Origin: Neisseria sp. 83E34
Lineage (GTDB): Bacteria > Pseudomonadota > Gammaproteobacteria > Burkholderiales > Neisseriaceae
DNA length: 64,000 nt
NCBI RefSeq assembly: GCF_001308015.1
Contig: NZ_LGYH01000001.1
Location: 396,392 to 460,391 of the forward strand
Direction of reading: 5' to 3'
The position numbers and the translations under genes are program-made. Shown piece after piece: positions 25,721-34,094 of the stretch; within the stretch, counting starts at the first letter, position 1, and each line of letters starts with the position of its first letter. The notes below the pieces were generated by a model. The model was given only the letters and a program-made list of their open reading frames with translations. It had not been told where the DNA came from and searched no databases.

Positions 25721-28700
25721 ATGAATTCGTTGTTAACAAATTTTGTATATCTATCGGTTGCAAGCTATGCGAATTTATCTAATATTGAAAAATCAGATGA
25801 AACTGGTAAATTTTTCAATGCGCTAAATGATGCTAAGAATGGAAATTTACCAAGTAATTTTGCTAAATTAATTTCTGATTCTTACAAAGTAATTGCCCAC
25901 TGGAAAGATAGCAATTCATTATTTGACGGAGAGAGCGGCTTCTCCGGTACATTATTTCAAGCCAAAGACACAGGTAGTTTTGTTTTGGCATTGAAAGGCA
26001 CGGCAGGTTTTAAAGATTTGGTAGTTACCGACGGAACTGATATTGTTCTTGACGGTTTGGCTCACCATCAAATTGTCGATATGTATAATTTTTGGCAGCA
26101 AATAAATACACCTGAAGGACAAAGTTATCAGGCCGCGGCCATAAAAACAGTAGCTATTGATCCATTGGGTGCAATATCTTTATTAGATGGGGCAACAGCT
26201 GAAGGATATTTCAGTAATAATAAAATAGTCCAACAGATTTATTTTACCGACTCTACCGAAGTATACAAAGATGGGCGTCAGTTTGGTTTAGGTATTGATG
26301 TGGATACGGTTACCGTAACAGGACACAGTTTGGGAGGACATCTGTCTGCTGCGTTTTCCAGATTATTTCCTGAAGCAACCGAACATGCCTATATGATTAA
26401 TGGAGCGGGCTTTGGCGGGTCTGGGAATATTGTCAGCGCTCCTGAGCTTACACGCCCGACCTTTAATATTCAATCCGTATTTCATAAATTGGGCGGAGCT
26501 GATCAATTTGATGCCAATAAAATTACCAATGTTATTGGGGATAAGAATATCGATTTTGTTGCCCAAGATTGGTTTATTGCATTAAATCAGCCCGGGCAAG
26601 CGTATGAACTGTTTATTGAACAGCCAAAGGTATCTTCCCATACGTTTGGGCATGGTTCGGGACAAATGAGCGATTCGATGGCGGTAGCCGATTTATTTGT
26701 CAGGCTGGATGCCGGTTTGCAGCAAAAACCATTGAAGGAATTATTATTCTTTATTGATACTGTATTTGAAGCTTCTGCCGTAGATAATGCAAATACACTG
26801 GAACACATAGTAGAAAAACTATATCACTTGCTTAATCCGGAAGGATCTTTGGAAATTAAAGCTGAAGATAGAGATGCGCTTTACGGCGGCATCTTAAAAG
26901 TACAGGAGTTGATTAATAGTTTAGGTGTACAGGGTAATTATACTTTTGAGAGCATACCGCAAGATATTGGTAAACTTGCATCGATTGAAGGCTCTGATGC
27001 TGTGGCATATCGTTATGCTTTATTAAATTTGAACCCGTTCGTAGTGAAGGGCTTAGACTACTCTGCACACAACAGCAACGGTTCTTTAGATCTGCAAAGC
27101 CCGAACAACCCTAACGGTATGAGCGAGGTATTTATTGAAAAACGCAGCGAGTTAATGCAGGTTTACTTGAAAGTGGCAAACGATAAACTACCCAATGCGC
27201 TTTATACAAATGATGTGGAATATACCGATAAAGGGGAAATGTTCACATTATCCGCTTATGAGTACCGAAACAACCATCCTGTCCGTTCAACAAATCCGGC
27301 TGTCGTAGCTTTTGCACTAAACGGAGAGAAAGATTTAGCAGGAGGTATGAAGGAGGACTATCTCTTTACAGGGGCGGGGAATCAAACGCTTGACGGAAAA
27401 GATGGCAATGATTACATGGAAGGTGGGATGGGTTTCGACACTTACATGATCCAAGGTTCCGATACTGTCTATGATAGCGATAACAATGGCAAAATTGTTT
27501 TTGCCTCAAGCAATGTTCAGGCAGCCTCATTCATGAATAGGCCGGAAGATACTCCTAATTATTGGTACAGCGTAGATGAGGCAGGCAAGCGTGACGGTAA
27601 GATGTTTGCAGTGAAAGCAGGTGCGGATTTGAATGTTTTCCACGGGCAGGACAAGGTTACCGTAAAAGGCTTTTTCGATCATGCCAAGAAAAACGGTAAT
27701 GCTTTGGAAGCATTGGGCATGTCGTTGGCAGTTGAGGACGGTGCCCAGGAAGTTAAAGGAGAGTCTGTAATATATGGTGCAGGAGAGGCGGATAAATACA
27801 ATGTATTTTATGCCGGTTCCGGGCATACGGTGAATATTACAGGCGGTCATAAGGACGATATTGTATTTGCTACCGCAACCAAAGGGCTCATTTTGAACGC
27901 AGCAGGTGGCAATGACCGTATTTTCGGCAGCTATGCAGCAGATATGATTGATGGCAGTGACGGTAATGATTGGATTAACGGTAGTGCTTATGTGCCGCCA
28001 ACCAAACTTAATGCAGAAATGGAAGCCGATAAGGATTTGATTATCGGAGGTTCGGGTAACGATATTATTTGGGGTGCCGGTGGTGATGATATTATTTACG
28101 CTGGCGCCCGAGGCGAGCATTTGTTTGAGAGTAGTAGCAACCTGCGTGGTGATTGGATTGCCGGGGGTGCTGGTAATGATAGGGTTTACGGCAGCCGCGA
28201 ACGTGATTTTTTGCAAGGCGGTTCGGGTAGTGATACGGTGCAAGGCGGCGCCGGTGATGATGTAATTTTAGGTGATGGCGAAATCCGCTTAGATTCCCGT
28301 ATGCTGTCCATTTTTAACGAACCTGTTTATACGCCGGTATATACACCGACAACCCCGATTCACCCCTTGGTACCATGGAACGGCGGCACCGTTTCACCTT
28401 CATACTCTTATGGCAATGCATTGACAGTAGAACATACACTCAACAGTGGCAGTTGGAAAAAATTACCTTTAAATAGCGCCAGTAAAACCCACCCGGATTC
28501 CAATCAATGGGACTTCTCCATCAATGCCGCTCAGAGAGAGTACCATGTCAATAATAAATTGGCATTGGCAAGTGATGCCCACCGCGTAGGTAAAAGGAAT
28601 GCTGATGACGAGAAAGAAGGTGCATTTAATGATTTTCTATATGGTGGATCAGGCGATGATTTGATTGTGGGCCAAGACGGAGATGATTTACTGCACGGCG

Positions 28701-29749
28701 GCGACGGTAACGATATTCTTTGGGGAGATGATAACCGCAATCCCGATATTTCGGGCAATGACATACTTGTCGGTGGTGCAGGTAATAATATACTTATCGG
28801 CGGAAAAGGTTTGGATACCTATATTTTTGACAGTAGTGACTTGCAGAAAAGGGGCTCAAATAATCACATTATCGACAGTGATGGATTGGGTCGTATTATG
28901 ATCGACGGGCAATTTGTTGAAACTGTCAATTGGCAAGCAGAAGCCGCAGGGCGCTGGTCGGCAAAAGAACAGGGCTGGATATTGCATGAGGAAAACGGCA
29001 GCCTGCATTTAAGCGGAAATGGTTTTCAGACAGGCATTACGTTAGAAAACTACCACTCAGGTATGTTTGGTTTAAACCTACCTGCTTGGGCAGAACAACC
29101 TATAGTAGAAAATCCCGAACCGCAGCCTGTTCCCGATGATTCACGACAGCAAGAAGACCCTGTTCCGGATACACATCGGACAGAGCCGCCTAAAGGTCGT
29201 TATGAAACACCGGAGCATACCTGGAGCGGAAATGAGGATGGAGATACTTTAACCGGAACCGATGCTCGGGAAGATCTGAACGGTTATGGAGGGGATGATA
29301 TTATCGACGGCATGGGTGGCAACGATGTCATTAACGGAGGCGAAGGAAACGACATTATGAAAGGCGGCGCAGGAGCCGATACTTATGTTTTCTCCGGGAA
29401 TTGGGGTCGAGATACCATTATTAGTGAGAATGCTGAAGATCATATCTATTTCAAGGACGTGCGTTTTTCAGAAGTACGCCTTGAACGTGAAGGACAGGAT
29501 TTGATGGTATTCAAGCTGAATAGTGAAGACCAAATTCGAATTCAGGATCAATTCGAGCCGGAAACCTGGGAAGTACAGGCCATTGTAAACTGGGAGTTTG
29601 CTGACGGTCAGATTTTCAAATCCAGTGAAATAAATAATCATATTGCAGGCTTTGAAAATGATAAACCGGCTGCTATGAACTATGCTGTTGACTCTACTGC
29701 AAGTAGCACGCTGGATAGTTACCGCGAAGCAGCAATGGCGGGCGTATAG
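25721..29749 (+). CDS. RTX exoprotein with lipase-like N-terminal domain
   Basis: 1342 residues. The N-terminal third is an alpha/beta-hydrolase of the lipase class: TVTVTGHSLGGHLSAAFS puts the nucleophile at Ser203 (GHSLG). From about residue 550 on there are blocks of calcium-binding nonapeptides GGxGxDxxx (about 560-580, 720-865, 965-1020, 1170-1200). There is no Sec signal, as expected for type I export by a C-terminal signal; the exporter genes are not in the window. AAAGGGG precedes the ATG. Related Neisseria proteins are known as FrpC-like or RTX lipases. A host-dialect uptake sequence lies inside the gene (about 29024-29036). Confidence 0.85.
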   Translation: MNSLLTNFVYLSVASYANLSNIEKSDETGKFFNALNDAKNGNLPSNFAKLISDSYKVIAHWKDSNSLFDGESGFSGTLFQAKDTGSFVLALKGTAGFKDLVVTDGTDIVLDGLAHHQIVDMYNFWQQINTPEGQSYQAAAIKTVAIDPLGAISLLDGATAEGYFSNNKIVQQIYFTDSTEVYKDGRQFGLGIDVDTVTVTGHSLGGHLSAAFSRLFPEATEHAYMINGAGFGGSGNIVSAPELTRPTFNIQSVFHKLGGADQFDANKITNVIGDKNIDFVAQDWFIALNQPGQAYELFIEQPKVSSHTFGHGSGQMSDSMAVADLFVRLDAGLQQKPLKELLFFIDTVFEASAVDNANTLEHIVEKLYHLLNPEGSLEIKAEDRDALYGGILKVQELINSLGVQGNYTFESIPQDIGKLASIEGSDAVAYRYALLNLNPFVVKGLDYSAHNSNGSLDLQSPNNPNGMSEVFIEKRSELMQVYLKVANDKLPNALYTNDVEYTDKGEMFTLSAYEYRNNHPVRSTNPAVVAFALNGEKDLAGGMKEDYLFTGAGNQTLDGKDGNDYMEGGMGFDTYMIQGSDTVYDSDNNGKIVFASSNVQAASFMNRPEDTPNYWYSVDEAGKRDGKMFAVKAGADLNVFHGQDKVTVKGFFDHAKKNGNALEALGMSLAVEDGAQEVKGESVIYGAGEADKYNVFYAGSGHTVNITGGHKDDIVFATATKGLILNAAGGNDRIFGSYAADMIDGSDGNDWINGSAYVPPTKLNAEMEADKDLIIGGSGNDIIWGAGGDDIIYAGARGEHLFESSSNLRGDWIAGGAGNDRVYGSRERDFLQGGSGSDTVQGGAGDDVILGDGEIRLDSRMLSIFNEPVYTPVYTPTTPIHPLVPWNGGTVSPSYSYGNALTVEHTLNSGSWKKLPLNSASKTHPDSNQWDFSINAAQREYHVNNKLALASDAHRVGKRNADDEKEGAFNDFLYGGSGDDLIVGQDGDDLLHGGDGNDILWGDDNRNPDISGNDILVGGAGNNILIGGKGLDTYIFDSSDLQKRGSNNHIIDSDGLGRIMIDGQFVETVNWQAEAAGRWSAKEQGWILHEENGSLHLSGNGFQTGITLENYHSGMFGLNLPAWAEQPIVENPEPQPVPDDSRQQEDPVPDTHRTEPPKGRYETPEHTWSGNEDGDTLTGTDAREDLNGYGGDDIIDGMGGNDVINGGEGNDIMKGGAGADTYVFSGNWGRDTIISENAEDHIYFKDVRFSEVRLEREGQDLMVFKLNSEDQIRIQDQFEPETWEVQAIVNWEFADGQIFKSSEINNHIAGFENDKPAAMNYAVDSTASSTLDSYREAAMAGV

Positions 29750-29752
29750 ATA

Positions 29753-29828
29753 TCTGATTGGAGTTTGAAAACTAAATTCTGAAATGAAATAGGATTTAAG
29801 GGGCCAATCTACTTCAGCCCCTTTTTTA
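29753..29828. repeat. direct repeat A flanking the defence island
   Basis: About 76 bases beginning CTGATTGGAGTTTG recur at 33713-33788 with roughly 85 percent identity. This copy includes the intact RTX terminator; the other is degenerate. Between them lies the ABC-three-component operon and a resolvase remnant. Confidence 0.8.
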
Positions 29829-29830
29829 TT
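29798..29830 (+). terminator. terminator of the RTX gene
   Basis: AAGGGGC and GCCCCTT followed by TTTTATTATTTT. Confidence 0.8.
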
Positions 29831-29847
29831 ATTTTCTAATGCAGTTT

Positions 29848-31626
29848 CTAGAACCTGAATCCGAATAGCATTTCCTCAGGCTTGTCTTTCAGATTGACAA
29901 TTATGTTGCTGTTCAAATCGAAGCGGTAGTTTATCCCTCTACTCCGGTCACCGTCTCCAATCTGTATCTCGTCTTCATTGAAAGTGGTGATATATTGAAA
30001 GTTGCCTTGTTCGCTTTGCTCGTGAATATAATTCAACAGGTTGACTTTCTTTCTGATTTCGATACCGTGAAATACACCGTCATGTATCAGAAAATCGGGC
30101 AACGGGATATTCCCGCGCACGGCATTCAGAAATACAGTCAGATCATAAATGACTGTTTTCAGCTTGGTCTGTCCCAATGCTTCGATATGGGGAAAACCGA
30201 TTTCTATTTTTACCGGCACTTTTCTGTTTTTCAACTGCCCTGGAGCCGAAATGTCCAAATAAACGCCCTTTGCTTCATAACGAATGTCTTCAAATGCGGC
30301 GGCAACGATTTCGTTAAACAGACTCCGGATGGTCTCAACGGATTCCGAATACTCAGACAAGGCAATCTGTATCTGCATATGATGTATACTTTCATCGTGG
30401 TGCATCCTGCCGAGTTCTGCATGGATTTTTTCAATATTGTCCAGCTTTTGGCGGATTTCGGCAATTTTTGCACTTTCCAATGCATATCTGCCCCATGCTT
30501 CAGTCAATGACATATCCATATTATCATCAATCGTTTTCATCAACCCTGCACGCTGCACATCCTTCTCTTGAATTTCTGCCAGCAGTTTTTTATGCTCTGA
30601 GGACAATTCCGTCATGCGGCTGCCGTAAAATTTCAGCCGTTCTCGGGTAATGGATGCCCGAAAATCCAGCACTTCTTCCAAACTTTTCCTGACAATCCGG
30701 CCTAAATCCAGAGCCACCGATTCGTATTGTTTCCAGACATCATCCACATCAATCTCGTTTTGGGACGATTCCGTGAATTTCTTTAATTTTTCAAGCTGAT
30801 TGCTGGTTTGACGCTCTTTCTTTCTCAAGTTCGCCAGTTGTTCGTCCAGTTCTGCAATTCTTTCGGAAACTCTTTTGAAGGAGTCGCTGAGTTTGAATTC
30901 GCTTAATGACTGTCGAATGAGTGTTAACTCTTTTCCTTTGGCAGCCATTTCCGAACGCAATTGGGAGACAGGCTTGCCGGATGTGTCCGTCAGGTATTTT
31001 TGCAAAACATTGGCTTCCTGAGTCAGTTCCTCCGTTATTGCCCAGGTTTTCAGCAAATTGTTCAGATGGGTTGAAGGCAGTCCGAGCAAATAAAGATTCA
31101 ACAATACCAGCAGGCTCTTTTTAGCCCCTCCGTGCTGGAGATAGGTAACCGGATCATTGCGTTTTACGCTTGTCAAATCATCTTTGGCAAAGAAATTCAT
31201 CAAATTGCGGTAACTCCCTTCCGGATATTTCCGCTCTGCGGACTGTGGAAAGAATTTTCCGGACAGAAGTTTTTTTGCTTCCTCAATTTCGTAAGAGTAT
31301 TCAGCCTGATTGTTTTCCCGGATGTAGACTTTCTTCTGTTCCCCAAAACTGCGGCGAATTTGCAGGAGTTCTCCCCTATTTTCCAGAAGCAGGCAGATCT
31401 GATGCTCTTGCTCCTTCAGAAATGCGTATTTTTTGTCGTTGAAAATCTTTGCTGCATCCGAAGACAGCAGCAGGTAATCGATAAGACGGACAATACTGGA
31501 TTTACCGATACCGTTTGTTCCGTGGGATTGTCCGTCTTTAGCGGAACCGATGATAAGGTTCAGTCCGGGCTTGAAGTTTATGTCCCGCAACAGAAAACCA
31601 GTCGGAGACCAAAGTTTTTTCAGCAT
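29848..31626 (-). CDS. ABC-three-component-type ATPase (DUF2326, SMC/Rad50-like)
   Basis: 592 residues. N-terminal P-loop GIGKSSIVRLIDYLL (after HGTNGIGKSS), a long coiled coil in the middle (about 200-430: SERIAELDEQLANLRKKERQ...) and a C-terminal half with PDFLIHDGVFHGIEIRKKVNLLNYI, the Walker-B-like end typical of DUF2326 proteins. This architecture is the ATPase of ABC-three-component (ABC-3C) defence-type systems. A TTG at 31632 is in frame; GAGG before the ATG at 31626 favours the latter. Last gene of a four-gene leftward operon. Confidence 0.82.
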   Translation of the reverse strand: MLKKLWSPTGFLLRDINFKPGLNLIIGSAKDGQSHGTNGIGKSSIVRLIDYLLLSSDAAKIFNDKKYAFLKEQEHQICLLLENRGELLQIRRSFGEQKKVYIRENNQAEYSYEIEEAKKLLSGKFFPQSAERKYPEGSYRNLMNFFAKDDLTSVKRNDPVTYLQHGGAKKSLLVLLNLYLLGLPSTHLNNLLKTWAITEELTQEANVLQKYLTDTSGKPVSQLRSEMAAKGKELTLIRQSLSEFKLSDSFKRVSERIAELDEQLANLRKKERQTSNQLEKLKKFTESSQNEIDVDDVWKQYESVALDLGRIVRKSLEEVLDFRASITRERLKFYGSRMTELSSEHKKLLAEIQEKDVQRAGLMKTIDDNMDMSLTEAWGRYALESAKIAEIRQKLDNIEKIHAELGRMHHDESIHHMQIQIALSEYSESVETIRSLFNEIVAAAFEDIRYEAKGVYLDISAPGQLKNRKVPVKIEIGFPHIEALGQTKLKTVIYDLTVFLNAVRGNIPLPDFLIHDGVFHGIEIRKKVNLLNYIHEQSEQGNFQYITTFNEDEIQIGDGDRSRGINYRFDLNSNIIVNLKDKPEEMLFGFRF

Positions 31627-31643
31627 AATCAATGCCTCTATAT

Positions 31644-31901
31644 CTAATCAAAGATGTCGGTTTGAGTTTGATACCGGCAAATCGTGATATGGTAATGTTC
31701 GTGCTCTATTGCACCTATCGTATACAAAAATTCCAAAGACGAATAAAAATTGACAATCGTTCGGCGGGGATCCTGTTTGAGAAATGACGCAAGCAGGTCA
31801 TCAATCATGATCGGAGATTTTTTTGACAGAATTTTCAATAATCCTGCCCCCATTGCCACAACGGATAGGCTCAAATCACTTTCGGGATGTAATAGCGCCA
31901 T
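31644..31901 (-). CDS. ABC-3C middle component
   Basis: 85 residues (ALLHPESDLSLSVVAMGAGLLKILSKKSPIMIDDLL...), small and helical with a winged-helix feel (RRTIVNFYSSLEFLYTIGAIE). Size, composition and place between effector gene and DUF2326 ATPase are those of the ABC-3C middle component, thought to connect ATPase and effector. Its ATG lies one base after the TAG of the previous gene; the upstream frame extension is not used. Confidence 0.72.
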   Translation of the reverse strand: MALLHPESDLSLSVVAMGAGLLKILSKKSPIMIDDLLASFLKQDPRRTIVNFYSSLEFLYTIGAIEHEHYHITICRYQTQTDIFD

Positions 31902-31902
31902 T

Positions 31903-32805
31903 CTAATCCCTTCCCGGTTTTGTACCGATATGGCATTGTGAGAAAACATACCATACCAATGCGGATATATAGGCCGAAAGCATATCATCCTTCAATTCAC
32001 TGTTATAACGTTCTTCGTAATTCTCGATCAACCGTTTCATTTTCTGGAATCCGCTGATCGGCAGTGCCGTCAATTTGGCGTAGTCGTTGAAAATCCTGTT
32101 TTTAACGGTATTAATGTCGCGGTCTACATAGGCATTCAATGCCTCTTCTATTTCAGCTTGGAACGGATAAGTGGATTTTATCGAATCCTCAAACTCTTCA
32201 TACTCGGATTCTGTGCTATTGGATCGGATTTTACGTAGAATTTCCGGAGCTTTTTCCAGATAGTCTATCTGGTCGGTTTCGTAGTCCTGACTGCACAAGT
32301 CATCAAGCAGTTTTTTCACAAAATCCCTGCCGAGATATTCGTCACCGATATTTAATTCGCGGTACAGCCGGTATTTCTGCGGATATATCCTAGATCGTCC
32401 GTCGACATCCGTTTCAATCATGTACAGAATATGGCCGAGTCCGCATATTTTGTGCTGTCTTCCCCAGTCGGCTACCAGTCGGATATGCTCGGGAGCAGGT
32501 TCCAAGTTAGTATAAAAATGCCAGTCAGAATACAGCTGCTGCCAGTTTGATTGGTAAGAGCCAAAGTCATCGCGCAACTTCGTGGTCATTTTTCCAGTTT
32601 GGCCGGCTTTCTCCGGCGCATAACAGGCAACACAAATCCCTGTCCGTATCAGACAGTCGGCACCTTGGTCTTTGATCCTGCGGACTTCCTGAATTTTGTC
32701 GCTTCCGTAATGGGTACGCAGGAGGGATATGATAAATTTCTGAAAATCGAAACCGGTAAGATTCGACACTTGGGTTCGGATGAGGTTTTTCAGCGGGCTA
32801 TCCAT
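31903..32805 (-). CDS. ABC-3C effector-type protein, nuclease-like N terminus
   Basis: 300 residues. The N terminus (LTGFDFQKFIISLLRTHYGSDKIQEVRRIKDQGADCLI...VACYAPE) has the order of a restriction-endonuclease-like (Mrr-type) fold with GAD, but where QxK would be expected it reads ACYAPE, so catalysis is uncertain. The C-terminal half is helical and charged. In ABC-3C systems this position holds the effector. It starts immediately after the stop of the upstream regulator-like gene. Confidence 0.6.
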   Translation of the reverse strand: MDSPLKNLIRTQVSNLTGFDFQKFIISLLRTHYGSDKIQEVRRIKDQGADCLIRTGICVACYAPEKAGQTGKMTTKLRDDFGSYQSNWQQLYSDWHFYTNLEPAPEHIRLVADWGRQHKICGLGHILYMIETDVDGRSRIYPQKYRLYRELNIGDEYLGRDFVKKLLDDLCSQDYETDQIDYLEKAPEILRKIRSNSTESEYEEFEDSIKSTYPFQAEIEEALNAYVDRDINTVKNRIFNDYAKLTALPISGFQKMKRLIENYEERYNSELKDDMLSAYISALVWYVFSQCHIGTKPGRD

Positions 32806-33210
32806 TTACATAACCTCCCCGGATAACGGCATTTTTTCAAGATTAGACTCAAGTAACCGGTGTATGTCTTGCAGCAGTCGGAGCAGTCCGGATTCCAAAA
32901 CGGGATATTGGCGTATCAGATTTTCAATATCTTTCAACTCCTGAATCGCAGAAGCTTCACCCGACTGTTCGTACGGATCAATTTGCAGGAAAACGCACAA
33001 ATCGACAACCCTACGGCTAATGACCTTACACTTTCCTGATCTTACCCGTTGGATGAAATCCTTATTCAGCGGTGCTTTTATGTTTTTAGCGATGTCATCT
33101 TGATACTCTCGGTTATAAGTATCAACACAGTCGCGCAAAGTCAGCCGTTGTGCTTTGAGCACACGATCAACTTCCGAAGCAATTTGGAGATATGAACGGT
33201 AATTCTTCAT
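32806..33210 (-). CDS. helix-turn-helix-like first gene of the ABC-3C operon
   Basis: 134 residues. The part RLTLRDCVDTYNREY...PLNKDFIQRVRSGKCKVISRRVVDLCVFLQI resembles an XRE-like DNA-binding domain. As the first gene after the promoter (TATAAT at 33239-33244 on the minus strand) it may regulate the operon. No close family recognised. Confidence 0.55.
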   Translation of the reverse strand: MKNYRSYLQIASEVDRVLKAQRLTLRDCVDTYNREYQDDIAKNIKAPLNKDFIQRVRSGKCKVISRRVVDLCVFLQIDPYEQSGEASAIQELKDIENLIRQYPVLESGLLRLLQDIHRLLESNLEKMPLSGEVM

Positions 33211-33238
33211 TGTATTGAAAAAATAATAAATTTACTGA

Positions 33239-33244
33239 ATTATA
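33239..33244 (-). promoter_or_regulatory. -10 box of the ABC-3C operon
   Basis: TATAAT on the minus strand, 28 bases before the ATG at 33210, in AT-rich DNA. No good -35 at 17 bases; TTTACA is 20 bases upstream. Confidence 0.4.
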
Positions 33245-33272
33245 TCATTTTTTTGATAAATAAATGTAAAAT

Positions 33273-33309
33273 AATAAAGACTGTCTGAAAAAATCAGACA
33301 GTCTTTATT
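33273..33309. terminator. bidirectional hairpin with degenerate uptake sequence
   Basis: AATAAAGACTGTCTGA and its exact complement with a 5-nt loop; T-tracts on both strands. The core TGTCTGAA is shared with the host uptake dialect. Confidence 0.75.
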
Positions 33310-33387
33310 TGTCGGTTCCATAAATATGTATGGATTTCGGTATTCGGATTGACTTTTCAGAGCCATCTTTCCCGAAATATCCTCAAA

Positions 33388-33606
33388 TCAAAAGCTTATT
33401 TTGCGGCCAGCTTGGTTTTTTTCCCTGTTTTTCCAAAAGACCGCACGTAGCAGAATGTTGGTATCGGCGGTAATCTTCATTCCTGCATAAATGTCGGCAA
33501 TGTAAAATCCTTGCTCTTCGGCCTCATCAACCAACCGTTGTTGGCGTTCCAAATTCTGCTCGTCCGTACTGACCCGCATATAGATGCGGGCGATTTTGAC
33601 CTCCAT
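33388..33606 (-). pseudogene. resolvase start fused to a PIN-domain start (remnant)
   Basis: 72 codons. The first 42 (KIARIYMRVSTDEQNLERQ...) are the N terminus of a serine recombinase with the active-site stretch YMRVSTDEQN. It then continues MKITADTNILLRAV, the first residues of a VapC/PIN toxin, and ends in unrelated Lys/Arg-rich sequence. Neither domain is complete. It marks past recombination at the edge of the defence island. Confidence 0.7.
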
Positions 33607-33712
33607 CGGACAAACCTCTACTTTTTAAGCCAAGAAATTATACTGCCTTTTTTTGAATTATGAGAAAATAAAAAGAGAGCATACAGATTCATACCGTTTT
33701 TTACCTATGGTT

Positions 33713-33788
33713 ATTTGATTGGAGTTTGAAAACTAAATTTTGAAATGAAATAGAATTTAAGGGGCTAATTACTTTAGTCCCTATTTTA
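33713..33788. repeat. direct repeat B flanking the defence island
   Basis: Second, decayed copy of the RTX 3' flank (see 29753-29828). Its terminator stem is broken (GGGGC opposite GTCCC), so it is a relic. Confidence 0.8.
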
Positions 33789-33854
33789 TTTCAGTTGATT
33801 ACATTTTCTATGTGGTAGAATATAAATATGTATCGACCAATGAAAGGGCGGACT

Positions 33855-34094
33855 ATGTGTACATTAATGCAAAAAGACGCACTGATCGAACGTGTAGCGT
33901 CGGTGCAGGCATTGATTGCCCGCAAAACCCCGCGTACCGGAAAACGTTCCGCAGACCAAGACAGAATCGTTTCGCTGCGCCGTTTCCTTTATGCTTCGGC
34001 TCCCGAGGACATAGATTTTGATGCTGTAGCGGATGAATGTAACGTCCTCCACCGAAAATATTCGGCGTTGCCGAAACTGGAGGCGATGGCATAA
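33855..34094 (+). CDS. epsilon-like antitoxin
   Basis: 79 residues from the ATG at 33855, which has AAGGGCGG in front; in-frame ATGs at 33828 and 33840 would add up to 9 residues. A small helical protein (KDALIERVASVQALI...RSADQDRIVSLRRFLYA...) located directly before a zeta toxin, with the stop codon touching the toxin ATG (TAAATG). Same arrangement as the epsilon/zeta pairs of gonococcal conjugative plasmids. Identification rests mostly on context. Confidence 0.72.
   Translation: MCTLMQKDALIERVASVQALIARKTPRTGKRSADQDRIVSLRRFLYASAPEDIDFDAVADECNVLHRKYSALPKLEAMA

Noticed and set aside
31903..31988. Longer start for the ABC-3C middle component
   Set aside because: The extension overlaps the end of the effector gene and lacks a ribosome site; the ATG at 31901 directly after the stop is preferred.
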